A stretch of 64,000 nt of DNA from Theropithecus gelada. Taxonomy: Eukaryota; Chordata; Mammalia; Primates; Cercopithecidae. The notes under the pieces are model-generated. The model searched no databases. It was given only the letters and a program-made list of their open reading frames with translations, and had not been told where the DNA came from. Below, one piece after another: positions 11,656-21,928 of this stretch (positions within the stretch are counted from its first letter, which is position 1; each line of letters opens with the position of its first letter). The DNA is taken from contig NC_037686.1 in the NCBI RefSeq assembly GCF_003255815.1, positions 62,111,779 through 62,175,778 of the forward strand. The letters are read 5' to 3'. Made by a program: the position numbers and the translations under genes.

Positions 11656-13330
11656 ACATATTCAATTTGTTTCTTCTATCTGGTCTTGGTTGTCGTCAAA
11701 TCATACATTCTCTCATCTGGATGTGTACCTCTTAGTATTTTCCTTCTTCAATTCTATGAATAGATTTATGTTTATATAGCTAAACATAAATATTTGGTGA
11801 ATGGATGCAAAATAGTGAAAGTGGTTATGTTTATCAATCACCTACAGAGTTAGATGCTGCAGGAGGAGGTCATAGATGACATGACAGGTTAAAGCAGTTG
11901 CCTAGAAATTATGTAGCAACGTTGAAAGCTGTAAGTAGAATAAAGGAAGTCAAGATGGGTTTAGAAGAGGGCAGTGTCACTGGAAGCAAAGAGGTATTTT
12001 TGCCTGATCTTGTCATTTTCATTGTGCAGATTTTATCTACATAAACAAAAACAGGAAGATAAAATTACTTTGAATCTGATGTCGCCTCCCACCCCATCCA
12101 TCATTCTGCAAAATATGATTCAGCGAGGGAATGGACCTTTAGTTGCTACATCTTTGTAACAACAAACACTGTGCAGGTTTGAATGGCAGACCTGGTTTTG
12201 ATTCCATCCTATCAGGGATGTGGATATCAGACAGGTGTACACAGTTTTCTTTTCTTTGTACTGGCAGGTGGTGTCACTAAAGTGAGAGGTGCCCTTCCAA
12301 TATGTTCAACCAAAAACCTTTGTCAGCTAAGCAGATGGCAAAGCTCATCTACTATGCTGACAGTTTGCAGATAAATGGAAGTCTTACTTGGCTAATCCAT
12401 GAACTGCTGAAAAGCAGGATCAAAAATTAAAAAAAAAAAAATCCATGGGTTACAAAAGAATTAGGGAAGTTCTTATTTAGAAATAGCTTAAGACCTTGTC
12501 TATTAGTGTTGACAAGGCTTAAACTTAGAAGGCCTCAATTAATTAAACTAAAGAAATCAAACACAAAAGTAAAGTTACTAGTAATAAAACTAATGGCCTA
12601 TTTTCAGTAAAGCAAAATTTAAAATCAAAATAGATTCAGCTAAATAGGAGAGTATAGAACTGTAAATGAATAGAAAATATTTATTTAAAATTAAAAATAA
12701 AAAGTGGAGGGTCAACTTATTTCAGCTCCTAGTGTGTTGAAATTTGCATTAGCATTATTTTAAAAGTCATAATTTTGCTTTTGCAATTTTATAGTGTTGA
12801 AAATATTTCAAGTCCATACACATGATGCAACTATATTTTTTACCTTATTATTTTGAGATTTTTGAATGTTTTATATTCCCCTACACTAATACCTTTCATT
12901 TTCTTCCTTTTCATGCCTTAATAATTTTAAATGTGTAGCCACTGTTTAATTATTTTTATCATCTCATTTTCTTTTCAAGTATGCAAATTCCCTAATAGCA
13001 TCAAACATCTAACTTTTTTCTAATTCCTCCTTGGATAAAATGTAGACTCCTGGGAGCAGGTGATGCCTCTTTTCTTTCCATTTTTCTAGCTCCTGGTGAT
13101 GTCTTTCAGGTGTAGATACTTTTTCCCTCCCCTTCCTTCTTATTGAAAAAGTATTAACATCAAGCTAAGGCTAGCGTTTGTTAATGGCTTCTGAATTTTA
13201 CATTAAAAGCAAGTGTATAAGTCCAGAGTTCACTGCATACATTTACCTATAAAGCACCCATGTGGAACCCTTGCGCTTCTCTTATCTTTAAATCTTTTAG
13301 GCAGAAAAAGATTAATGAACCTAACATTTC
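11656..13330. other. Unique AT-rich sequence, nothing recognised
   Basis: Several short open frames (around 60 codons at 11974-12374) show no motif or family resemblance. A 13-A tract sits at about 12429. No gene or repeat family is supported. Confidence 0.45.
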
Positions 13331-13620
13331 TCTCTCACACAGGGGTGAAATGGACTGTTATAAAATCTTCATGGGAGCCTGTCTGATTTATGAGAAGAAG
13401 GAAAATCCACTCCGTTAAAGGCACAAGGCTTCGGAGTGTTCCGTCTAAAACCATTTAACCTCTGGGTTATCCCTGCCAAGCAGGCCTGGGAGGAGCACCA
13501 AACCACTGCCCACAAGCAGACATTACTCTGAGATAATTGAAAGGGGCACTTACTGGTTTCTTTTCCCCTGGCCTTGTTTTGAACAGAAAAAGACAGCTGC
13601 TATCAACATAGTACTAGGTG
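13331..13620. promoter_or_regulatory. Candidate conserved non-coding block (unproven)
   Basis: This stretch is less AT-rich and of higher complexity than its surroundings and matches no repeat family I know. It includes aggcttcggagtgttccg, gggttatccctgccaagc and tactctgagataattgaaag. It has no sustained open frame. The call rests only on composition and absence of repeat identity. It could equally be neutral unique sequence. Confidence 0.25.
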
Positions 13621-14163
13621 AAGAGGGCCAAAACGTCTTCTTAACCAAAAAATAACTATCAAAGTCCTGTTTTGTTTTCACAAATTCTGACCTCATTAGC
13701 CCTCTCGGTTTCCTTCAGTGCTCTTTTGCTAGCCTAATATGTTATTTAAGTTCAAAAGGATAATGCATTTTCTATCAAATTAGCTGAGATGGATTTAACC
13801 AAGTATTAATATCTCTTACTACCATCTGCAGAAGAACCTTGGCGAACTAAAATAAGAGCTTGGCATATAAATAAGAAGTTTCTAAGAGTACTGAACTTTT
13901 TCAGGGGCAAATGTTCTAATTTCTAATCCAGGAAAACTTGAGGTGAGCGAATAAGGTTAGAAGTACTTAATAGAGATGGAGTACTGAATTTTGCAGAGAG
14001 CTGAGTGCTTCCATTATTTAGTGACAACTTAGGATGTTGCATCCTCTTTAAAAAGAAGTGAGCAAATATGATCATAGCCTCTAATTCTCCTAGGAAAGAG
14101 AAAGAAGAAGATTTTACATATACTTAAAGTGAAAAAAAAATTCATATTATTTCGCTTCTCCCC
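13621..14163. other. Unique sequence, nothing recognised
   Basis: No gene, repeat family or regulatory site that I can support. Confidence 0.4.
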
Positions 14164-14519
14164 TGTATTAGTCTGTTCTCACACTGCTAATGAAGACATA
14201 CCCAAAACTGGGTAATATAAAAAGGAAAGAGATTTAATGAACTCACAATGCCACATGGCTGAGGAGGCCTCACAATAATGGCAGAAGGCAAAGGAAAAAC
14301 AAGGCAAGTCTTACATGCCAGCAGACAAACAAGCTTGTGCAGGGGAACTCACGTTTATAAAACCATCAGATCTCGTGAGACTTATGCCCTACCCTGAGAA
14401 CAGCATGGAAAACACCCACCCCCATGATTCAGTTAACTTCACCTGGCCCTGCCCTTGACACGTGGGGATTATTACAATTCAAGATGAGATTTGCCTGGGG
14501 ACACAGCCAAACCCTATCA
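14164..14519 (-). mobile_element. Solo LTR, THE1 type (ERVL-MaLR)
   Basis: A 356-bp minus-strand LTR with a perfect 5-bp target-site duplication, tcccc at 14159-14163 and again at 14520-14524. THE1-like blocks, as read on plus, are gcttgtgcaggggaactc, aaccatcagatctcgtgag and cttgacacgtggggattatt. It starts tgtattagtctg and ends ccctatca on plus. No internal sequence adjoins it, so it is a recombined solo LTR. Confidence 0.94.
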
Positions 14520-14524
14520 TCCCC

Positions 14525-15289
14525 TTTCAACATACCCATATTAAATATCACCTGTTTATGGCAAAGGGCAATTGTATTCCCCATTGCAACTAGACTTTAC
14601 TAAACTATCAGATATGCGAATGCAGGGAGGGTAGGGACGCAGAGGAGGTGCTGAGCAAGGAGTTGGGGTAGGGGGAGCCAGAAAATTCACTAAGCCTCAT
14701 CAAACACGTGGAAAGGTCTCCTTTTTTGACCCATAGCATCTAGGGCAAAATTACCTCCTAGAAAAATTACATCCCACTCTTTACTCTGCGTGTAGTGATT
14801 GTTTATTTAGCGTTAAATCATGCAAGGTAGCTTAAGAATACATTAACTTTAGTGAGAACTGAAAGGAATTGCTTGTTCAACCAAGGGAATTATTTCTGGG
14901 GGAAAAAACTGATAGTTTTCTTAAATTTTCTATTTGCTGAGAACTTTAATTATGTTTTAGTCAATTGTCAGCATTCTTTCATCCAGATTTTTAAGCACAG
15001 TTTAAAGATAACAGAATACTTATCTCACAGTACTGACATTTTGAGAAGCTTAGTTTTATGCATGGAGATGTTAGGCTAGATTTAAATGTAAGGCAGTTTT
15101 CAGTAGAAAACATGACCATTCATAGTTCATCTTGAATCACAGGGGGATTGGCCATGCATGGAATTGTTACATTGACCTGAAGACTCTGTATTAATCTCTC
15201 CTTTCAGACTGAGATACTCAGGAAATATGTAGCTATACATGCAAAGAGTTATACTTGCTTTATTATTATTATTATATTTTAAATTTCAA
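14525..15289. other. Unique sequence, nothing recognised
   Basis: Includes a 75-codon open frame at 14852-15079 with no recognisable motif. A short TTA run sits at about 15260-15275. No gene is supported. Confidence 0.45.
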
Positions 15290-16095
15290 CTAACATCCAT
15301 TCCTCTAGGCATTGTACTAGGAGTTAGAGAGATAAAAATAAACAAAAAGGCCTCTGTCCTTGAATAGCCTCACATTCTAAAGGACAAGCTGAGCGTGTTA
15401 AGATATACTTTTAAACCAGTAACATAAAGGACTTATCTGCAAAATGATAGAATTGCTAAGAAAATGAAAAGGCTAATTGTGCCTAAGAGGAATAACATGA
15501 AAGGCAAGTAATGTCTATTTTCTGTGCTTATTCGAGGAAAGGTTCTTGGACAGGGATGGAATATAGACAAAGGGTTAAAAGTGTTACTATTTATTCAAAA
15601 AGATGCTTATGGCTAAATTAGAAAAATAACTACTTGGTGAAATGGAGACTGGAATAGTGTGACCAATAACTGCAACATTTATCTCCAGGACACAGGTGGA
15701 GAAAGACACAATAGCAGATGCACCCTGGAATTTAGAGAAAGAAGACTATAAAAGGTTTAGAGAGAAACGTACTCTGCACAAAGTCCTCAGCCAAATCTTA
15801 TTGGATGGGTAGGGGCTGGGCTGTGAAATGAGTGAAGGCCGTTGCTACACACTCAGGGGATCAGGCGGGAGATGGGAAAGAGCAGAGCCCGTGCTGAGCC
15901 TGCTGCAAAGCTAAGTTCGTCAGGAAACAAGTCTTAACGTGTAGGAGGGGCTTGGTTGAGAGGTCATGAAATACGTTCACGTGTGCCAGGCCCTGGAACT
16001 TTCACACCATCTAATAGGCAGCCAAGAGCTGTAGAGGAGATTTAAGCAGGCTGTGGCCAGTCAGTTGTATCCAAGGTTGATCACACCACAGGAAG
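15290..16095 (-). mobile_element. Discontinuous L2-like LINE remnants
   Basis: Two patches (about 15295-15560 and 15920-16090) follow the word order of antisense L2. The first has the 'gcattgtactaggagttagagag ... ctctgtccttgaatagcctcacattcta' pattern. The second ends in gaggagatttaagcagg, where L2 antisense has its 'ttttgagcagggg' block. The sequence between them is not assigned. Confidence 0.4.
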
Positions 16096-16166
16096 TATGC
16101 TTTCAAATGGGGAATGATGCAAAGGAGCACTCCCAGAGGAAAGATCTGTGCTGAAGTCTAAATTTT

Positions 16167-16196
16167 TTATTTTATTATTATTAGTAGTGGTAGTAT

Positions 16197-16227
<31 letters not shown>

Positions 16228-16512
16228 TTTTTGACGACGGCTCGCTCTGTCACCCAGGCTGGAGTGCAGTGGTGCCATCTCAGCTCAATGCAACATCCAC
16301 CTCCCTGGTACAAGCGATTCTCCTGCCTCAGCCTCCCCAGCAGCTGGGACTACAGGCGCAGGCCACCATGCCTGGCTCTTTTTTGTAGTTTTAATAGAGA
16401 TGTGGTTTCACCTTGTTTGGCCAGAATGGTCTCAAATTCCTGGCCTCAAGTGATCCACAGGTCTCAGCCTCCCAAAGTGCTGGGATTACAGGTGTGAGTC
16501 ACCGCCCCCATC
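16167..16512 (-). mobile_element. Full-length Alu (AluS-like) with TTTA-expanded tail
   Basis: Minus-strand Alu of two complete arms, with cacccaggctggagtgcagt at its 3' side and cccaaagtgctgggattaca at its 5' side. Its tail has expanded into (TTTA)n with (TTA)n at about 16167-16231. The flanks ctgaagtctaaatttt (16151-16166) and ctgaagtctgattttt (16513-16528) form a target-site duplication. The 88-codon open frame within it is an Alu artefact. Confidence 0.93.
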
Positions 16513-16528
16513 CTGAAGTCTGATTTTT

Positions 16529-17019
16529 AAAACACTGTTAAAAGCTTTTGTCAGGGGAAAATTTTACCCTAAAGAATGTGCACCTTCTCAAGAGTGCCTC
16601 TCTCTATTTGTTTCTCCTATTGGTGGCATTTTAATAGTTTGAATCATACATTGTCTTAGGTGTAAGCATAAAGTGGAAAGTGTTCATAAAACAGTCTTAT
16701 GGATTAATACACCCTGCCTTAGTGTGTCCTTTAAGGAAACTGTATCTAAAGAGCCCATACCGGCCCAAAGTGACAGAATTATGTGTGTGTATTTTAGAGA
16801 AAAACTCATCATGGTAATAAAAAAAAATCAGAAACGGGGCATTTGTAAACTAACGCATTCTTATGGGTAACCAGAGGTCAATGAAGAAAAAGCAAAAGTT
16901 TCTGTTTATGTCCAGGTTTCAACTAGAATAAATCATTAAATAACAGTTTTATTAATATTAATAACTTTATTAATGTTATTATTAATACAAATAATACTAA
17001 CAATTTGATTTATTGAACT
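16529..17019. other. Unique sequence, nothing recognised
   Basis: No gene, repeat family or regulatory site. A palindromic AT tract of attaa/ttaat words is at 16950-17000. Confidence 0.45.
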
Positions 17020-17225
17020 TATGGGTAAGGCACTGTACGACCCTACTCATAGAATGTTCATTTCATACTTCCAGTAATTCAATGAAGTGGGTACTTTTAT
17101 TTATACCCATTTTACAAATGAGGTTTTAAAGCTCCAAGAAGTTAAATAACTCATCTGTAACCAGTCAAATAGAAGTGGCTGAGCCTGCTCTTCCAACTCT
17201 CCAAACTGTATTTTAATCATGATAG
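17020..17225 (-). mobile_element. MIR (tRNA-derived SINE)
   Basis: The MIR core is clear on the minus strand. As read on plus it runs gtgggtacttttatttatac, ccattttacaaatgaggttt, agttaaataactcatctg, then gaagtggctgagcctgctc. It is heavily substituted, as expected for this family's age. Confidence 0.85.
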
Positions 17226-17399
17226 TGGTGGCATCAATTAAGATGGAAATAGAGAAGGAAGAGTAACATTAGGGATGACAATGACTTCTGTTGGACAGGG
17301 AACATAGAGTTTTCAGTGCTGTATGAGGAGATGTGGCACCATGTGGCTATGCGGTAGAGAAACCTGACTGTAAGAGAATGAGACCCAGAACAAAATGTC

Positions 17400-17815
17400 T
17401 ACCTGTGACTTCCTGTCCTGGCCCCTCAGAAGGGCTTGTTCAGATCTAGAGTCTTGGTGCTGCTGATCTCTCTGCACATTTGTTCATGTGGTACCCTCTA
17501 AATTCCCCGCTCTCTATATCTCTCTCCTTCACCTGCCTCACTGTGACTCCTCTGTGACTCTCCAGAGACCTCACTTCTTCACGAACTCTTCGTGATTAGT
17601 CAGGGCTAAGTGGCGTCCGGATTCTACAGAGTCACTGCACACTGCCATTTCATTCAGCACAGTCCTTCCCACATGGTAATCTGAGCTGTTCGCTTCTGTG
17701 TCTGTCTGCCTTTCATAGTGGATCATTAACCCCTGGAGGGCAGGAACTCTGACTTGAATACTTCTGATGGTCCCATATGGGCCTGTTTTCAGCATCTACA
17801 CGAGTTCAAATAAAC
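17400..17815 (+). mobile_element. L2 3'-region fossil
   Basis: The L2 3' UTR order is visible: a pyrimidine-rich run with tgtgactctccagagacctc, tgtctgtctgcctttcatag, then attaacccctggagggcagg, the counterpart of the L2 'tccttgagggcagg' block. The 74-codon minus-strand open frame here is not a gene. Confidence 0.5.
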
Positions 17816-17837
17816 TTTTCTTAAAAAGAGAAGATGC

Positions 17838-18110
17838 AATCCCAGCACTTTGGGAGGCCGAGGCGGGCGGATCACGAGGTCAGGAGATCGAGACCATCCT
17901 GGCTAACATGGTGAAACCCCGTCTCTACTAAAAATACAAAAAACTAGCCGGGCGTGGTGGCGGCGCCTGTAGTCCCAGCTACTCGGAGGCTGAGGCAGGA
18001 GAATGGCCTGAACCTGGGAGGCGGAGCTTGCAGTGAGCCGAGATCGCGCCACTGCACTCCAGCCTGGGTGACACAGCGCGAGACTCCGTCTCAAAAAAAA
18101 AAAAAAAAAA
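17838..18110 (+). mobile_element. AluY, 5'-truncated, with target-site duplication
   Basis: Young-type Alu: agatcgagaccatcctggct and ggcggagcttgcagtgagcc are AluY-like states and divergence is low. The first 35 or so bases of the consensus are missing, so the copy starts at the aatcccagcac block. An 18-A tail is followed by the target-site duplication aaaaagagaagatgcaa, which also flanks the start (17823-17839 against about 18107-18123). Direct truncation on insertion is therefore more likely than later deletion. Confidence 0.92.
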
Positions 18111-18255
18111 AGAGAAGATGCAAGCTAGAATGATAAAGCCTGGTTACCTATGTTAGGGAGATGATTTGGGACAGAGGCTACACTAAGATCTCATTTGTAT
18201 AAGTTCAAATTACTAAAGGTTAGACTTTAAGAAAAGCATTCTGCTATTAGGGTGA

Positions 18256-18292
18256 ATATATATATATGTGTGTGTATATATACATAATAGTG
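18256..18292. repeat. AT/GT mixed dinucleotide tract
   Basis: Runs of (at)n, (gt)n and (at)n in succession. Confidence 0.85.
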
Positions 18293-19149
18293 AGATATTA
18301 TTAGACATTTTTAAGGAGAGGCATAATGACCAAGGTTTACAGATATTAATAAAAGAAATACTTCAATGGGTAGAAAATAGTTAGATTATATTACCTCTAA
18401 TATACTCTTCTCGCTCAAAAATATCCTGTAATATTGGTTTGAAAAAGTGGAGTTGAGAGCAGACCCTTTGAGACTTACATTTCTAAGACTATCCTTACAC
18501 TATTCCACAAAGAGGTCGCCTTCTGTGCCAGATGAATGAAAGCATGGAGTTTGGCTTAACACAAAGATTTATGGTCAGTTGTAGGCTGGCCTGGCTCTGT
18601 GGGTGGTGGTGATGGCCAAATACAGGGCAGAAATTGGAGGAGAGAGGATACGTTTATCTTAATCAAGACAGAAAAGGTCCTCCAATGAAAATGGCAAGTA
18701 AAACCAGTAGTAATCTATAGCACATCAACAAGACAGGACAGAATCAAGGCATTCTTGGCAAACAAAAAGCTTTTCTTGAAACAACATTTTCCCAAAACAC
18801 TTCAGTGGAAGAATTGATCACTGACACAATGGAAATCCTTCAAATCCCAGGCAGCATTGTCACGGTGGATAGCAACAATAATCTGGATGGGTTAAAGGGT
18901 CTAAAGGTATAGCCCAAGAAATAACCTGCAAGAAACCCCAGAAATAGAACCTTCATGCACGCAGAAGGGACTTTGTTAGTGTCGAATGTTAATATAGACT
19001 CCTGGCCTTGCCTGCATGTTACACTTGGGCAAAACTGTGGGCACTGGCTGGGTAGGGCCAGAGCCCCTTCACACAGTATATGAGGTCCTCAGAAATATTA
19101 GCAATAGTCATGCTGCCAAGTCAACAACAACAAGAACTTAGCCCATACT
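18293..19149. other. Unique sequence, nothing recognised
   Basis: No gene, repeat family or regulatory site that I can support. Confidence 0.45.
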
Positions 19150-19360
19150 ATACCCTCCAGTACCTCTGCTCATCACTTCATATGATTATCACATTCACTC
19201 CTTCCAAAATTACATAACAATTTCCTATATTATGAGTGAAGAATGTGAGGATTTAAAAAGCGAAGTAAGCAGACTGAGGATGTACAGCTACAGTTAGCAA
19301 ATCTAAATTAAAAACAGAAAATCTGATTCAAGCTAGCACTCTTAGTTACAACAGTCAAAT
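19150..19360 (-). mobile_element. MIR fossil
   Basis: Diverged MIR in antisense: catatgattatcacattcac, tatgagtgaagaatgtgagg, agactgaggatgtacagcta and a following gattcaagctagcac block are in the MIR order. Confidence 0.6.
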
Positions 19361-19726
19361 ACTTCTCTGCGATCTGATTGAGAATGGCATATTTAAGTTA
19401 CTGTGACAGCAGACACAACAGGAATTGTATTGAAAATACTTAACAACAGGTAATGACGATCTTTTGCTCAGCGAGCTTCCACCAGCCCTGCCAAGGGCCT
19501 TGACTCTGCCAGTGAAGTCCTTTCAGGGCTACAAGGGGCCTGGTGGGCGAATGGTGATGGGCGCTGTTCCACAGGAGCCCTGTTAGTATCTTGGTGAGTT
19601 TCATGGTGGTCCATGGAAGTGCACATGAGGGGCTGCCAGGCTGAATGGGGGAGAAAGGTGGAGAACAGACAGGTGTCCCTCCAAAGTCCCCAGAGAAAAC
19701 CAAGAGTAGAAATGCTAGGCAGGGAG
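19361..19726. other. Less AT-rich unique block before an Alu
   Basis: 19460-19700 is noticeably less AT-rich than its surroundings and supports overlapping open frames of about 110 codons on the minus strand. The frames run on into the adjacent Alu, and I recognise no protein motif. Origin unknown. Confidence 0.35.
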
Positions 19727-20031
19727 TTTTGTTTTGTTTTGTTTTGTTTGAGACGGAATCTCGCTCCGTCACCAGGCTGGAGTGCAGTGGGGTGATCTCG
19801 GCTCACTGCAACCTCCGCTTCCTGGGTTCAAGCAATTCTCCTGCCTCAGCTTCCTGAGTAGCTGGGATTACAGGTGCCCGCCACCACGCCTGGCTAATTT
19901 TTGTATTTTTAATAGAGACAAAATGGTTTCACCATGTTGGTCAGGCTGGTCTCAATCTCGTGACCTCGTGATCCACCAGCCTCGGCCTCCCAAAGTGCTG
20001 GGAATACAGGCGTGAGCCACTGCACACGGCC
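19727..20031 (-). mobile_element. Full-length Alu (AluS-like)
   Basis: Both arms are present on the minus strand, with a (TTTTG)n-modified tail at 19727-19749, ggctggagtgcagtggggtg, and a terminal gcgtgagccactgcacacgg. I do not see a clear target-site duplication. Several short open frames overlap it and are artefacts. Confidence 0.93.
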
Positions 20032-20318
20032 AGATATATCTCATATATCATATATATGAGTCTGACTGAAATAGAAAATGACAAATTAGAACAGTAACCA
20101 GCTAGAAGTTGGTACAAGAGAAGGGATTGGTGCAGCAAGGGAAGCTGGTGGTGCTAGGTGGGTCAGGACAACAGCTATTCACCAATCAGTAAATATTTGA
20201 GCAACCAGTGCAGCTATCCTGCTGGGGTATAGGATGCCTCTCAAATATGTACGCTATAGAGGGGAGCTCTGATGAGAATGTCTAGCTCTTCCTCGCAGAG
20301 GAACATGTGAAATCTCAT

Positions 20319-20391
20319 AGCATGACGGTAGTTTTTAATGAGGTCATTCTCACCTGGGGACTGGGTACTCCTGGGAGTAACACCCAGGAGA
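20319..20391 (+). repeat. Local direct duplication 2, copy A
   Basis: 73 bp that recur without gaps at 23272-23344 with seven substitutions (66/73 identical). Shared words include agcatgacggtagttt and aatgaggtcattctcacctg. Flanks are unrelated, and I do not recognise the segment as a known repeat family. Confidence 0.88.
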
Positions 20392-20670
20392 CCTATCTCT
20401 CTTCTGACAGGGTCACGAGTGGCTTTCTTCTCAGTTTGTCTAAAGTTCTGCTTTCTAGACTGTAGATTGGCTGACACCTGATTCTTTTGGTGCTCGTACT
20501 CTTGAGTTCTGCTTTTGTGCTTAGTCCACATACCACAGTATAGCTAAGGGTGCAGAGCTGTAAGTGAGCTGTACTAACCACTGGCTTCTTTCTGTATTTA
20601 TTGCTGTAGTTACAACTCTACTCTTTTCAGGTTGGACATGTAACTTTGTATTTATACATACATAGCTGGC

Positions 20671-21160
20671 AGCCTTCTTGGCTGCAGATGTGGGGAGATT
20701 TAAATTCTGCTCTTTCTGCAGACTGAGGTGGAATTACCTTGAGGAAAGGGTAGCTTCTTATTTACAGTACAATCTAAAGACAGATTCTCTCATTACACAG
20801 AAACGTGACCAGCTCAAAACTTCCTATATTGCAACTTTAACACACCACCTGCCCCCACATCTGCAGTAGCCCAGAGGTTTTTCCATTTAAATGTATCGCG
20901 ATGCTCACATTCTGCTGCGCGCCACAATAGCAGGTCATTATTAGCCCTGAATCCCCCCTCTGGCACAGCAGTTGGAGAGGCTCCAAGTGCCCCTTTGGAG
21001 CCGTCCACCACACTTGTATGGTTTGTCTCAGCATTGAACAACTTTTAATCTTCATTCCAGTGCTTGGATTGATATAATTTAATGTTCTTGCTCTAATAAT
21101 AAATGCTCATTCCGGTCTATGACGCGAACAGCCATCTTGTTTTGGCTCTGTCTGTTCTTC
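20671..21160. promoter_or_regulatory. Candidate conserved non-coding element (unproven)
   Basis: Unique sequence that keeps several CpGs outside any Alu (tatcgcgatg near 20895, ctgcgcgcca near 20915, and others near 21001, 21114 and 21123). It holds a 14-bp perfect inverted repeat, ctgcagatgtgggg at 20682-20695 and its complement at 20853-20866, each arm with an E-box-like cagatg/catctg. AT-rich homeobox-like words (taatttaatg, aataataaatgctcatt) follow at 21077-21110. Overlapping 60-75 codon frames on both strands show no motif. Function is inferred from composition only. Confidence 0.3.
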
Positions 21161-21590
21161 AGCTGGTTTACTCTCTCCTCTCGTTTTCTTTTCTTTTCTT
21201 TTTTATCAGAAATTAATACTTTTATCTTATTTGGAAATAATCCAGTTTATGAACATTTATTATTTAATTCAAAATAACATAGTTTTAACATCTGAAATTA
21301 CATGAAAAGTTCATTTATACACATTTATACCATTTACATTCACCTAACTTATTTATTTTAAACAATTATACCAGATTGCTCATGAAACTGAGATATTAAA
21401 CAAAGCTAGTTCCCATTTCAAGTTGATTGTCTGTTAACTATTTTTGTAGCCTGTGAATATCAGGTGTTCATCACTCAAGTAAGAACCTGAAATATATGCC
21501 AGTAACTCAGAAAATACAGCTGTTTTTCTTAAACCAACAATATTAGTCTTCTTTTTTAAAGAGCTACACAAACAAAAACTATTTTGCTAT
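21161..21590. other. AT-rich unique sequence, nothing recognised
   Basis: A pyrimidine run (ctctcctctcgttttctttt) opens the stretch. Nothing else is supported. Confidence 0.45.
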
Positions 21591-21603
21591 TAAGCTGAAT
21601 TTA

Positions 21604-21915
21604 TTTTATTTTATTTTATTTTATCTATTTTTTGAGATGGAGTTTCACGCTTTCACCCAGGCTGGAGTGAAGTGGCATGATCTCGGCTCACAGCAACCTC
21701 CGCCCCCCGGCTTCCACTGATTCCCCTGACACAGCCTCCCGAGTAGCTGGGATTATAGGAGGCCACCACCATGGCTGGCTAATTTTTGTATTTTTAATAG
21801 AGACGGTGTTTCACCATGTTAGCCAGGCTGGTCCTGAACTCCCGACCTCAGGTGATCCACCTGCCTTGGCCTCCCAAAGTGCTAGGATTACAGGTATGAT
21901 CAACTGCACGTGGCC
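21604..21915 (-). mobile_element. Full-length Alu (AluS-like) with perfect TSD
   Basis: Minus-strand Alu with a (TTTTA)n tail and both arms present. Flanked by the identical 13-mer taagctgaattta at 21591-21603 and 21916-21928. Confidence 0.95.
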
Positions 21916-21928
21916 TAAGCTGAATTTA

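Noticed and set aside
13342..13420. Possible exon after an acceptor-like tctctctcacacag
   Set aside because: The frame from the first ATG stops after about 22 codons, and I see no matching donor or neighbouring exon. Kept only as a non-coding candidate.
16231..16497. 88-codon frame resembling a human 'hypothetical protein'
   Set aside because: It is the standard antisense-Alu frame (the SLPSSWDYR type of peptide), seen also at 17903, 19782, 31066 and 57559.
19440..19857. Overlapping frames of 60-112 codons on both strands
   Set aside because: They run into the Alu at 19727 and take its codons. Multiple frames are open at once, which signals composition rather than coding.
20241..20581. Minus-strand frames of 62-96 codons, considered as a possible pseudogene
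   Set aside because: No family resemblance, and the two frames overlap. Part of one is the 73-bp local duplication.
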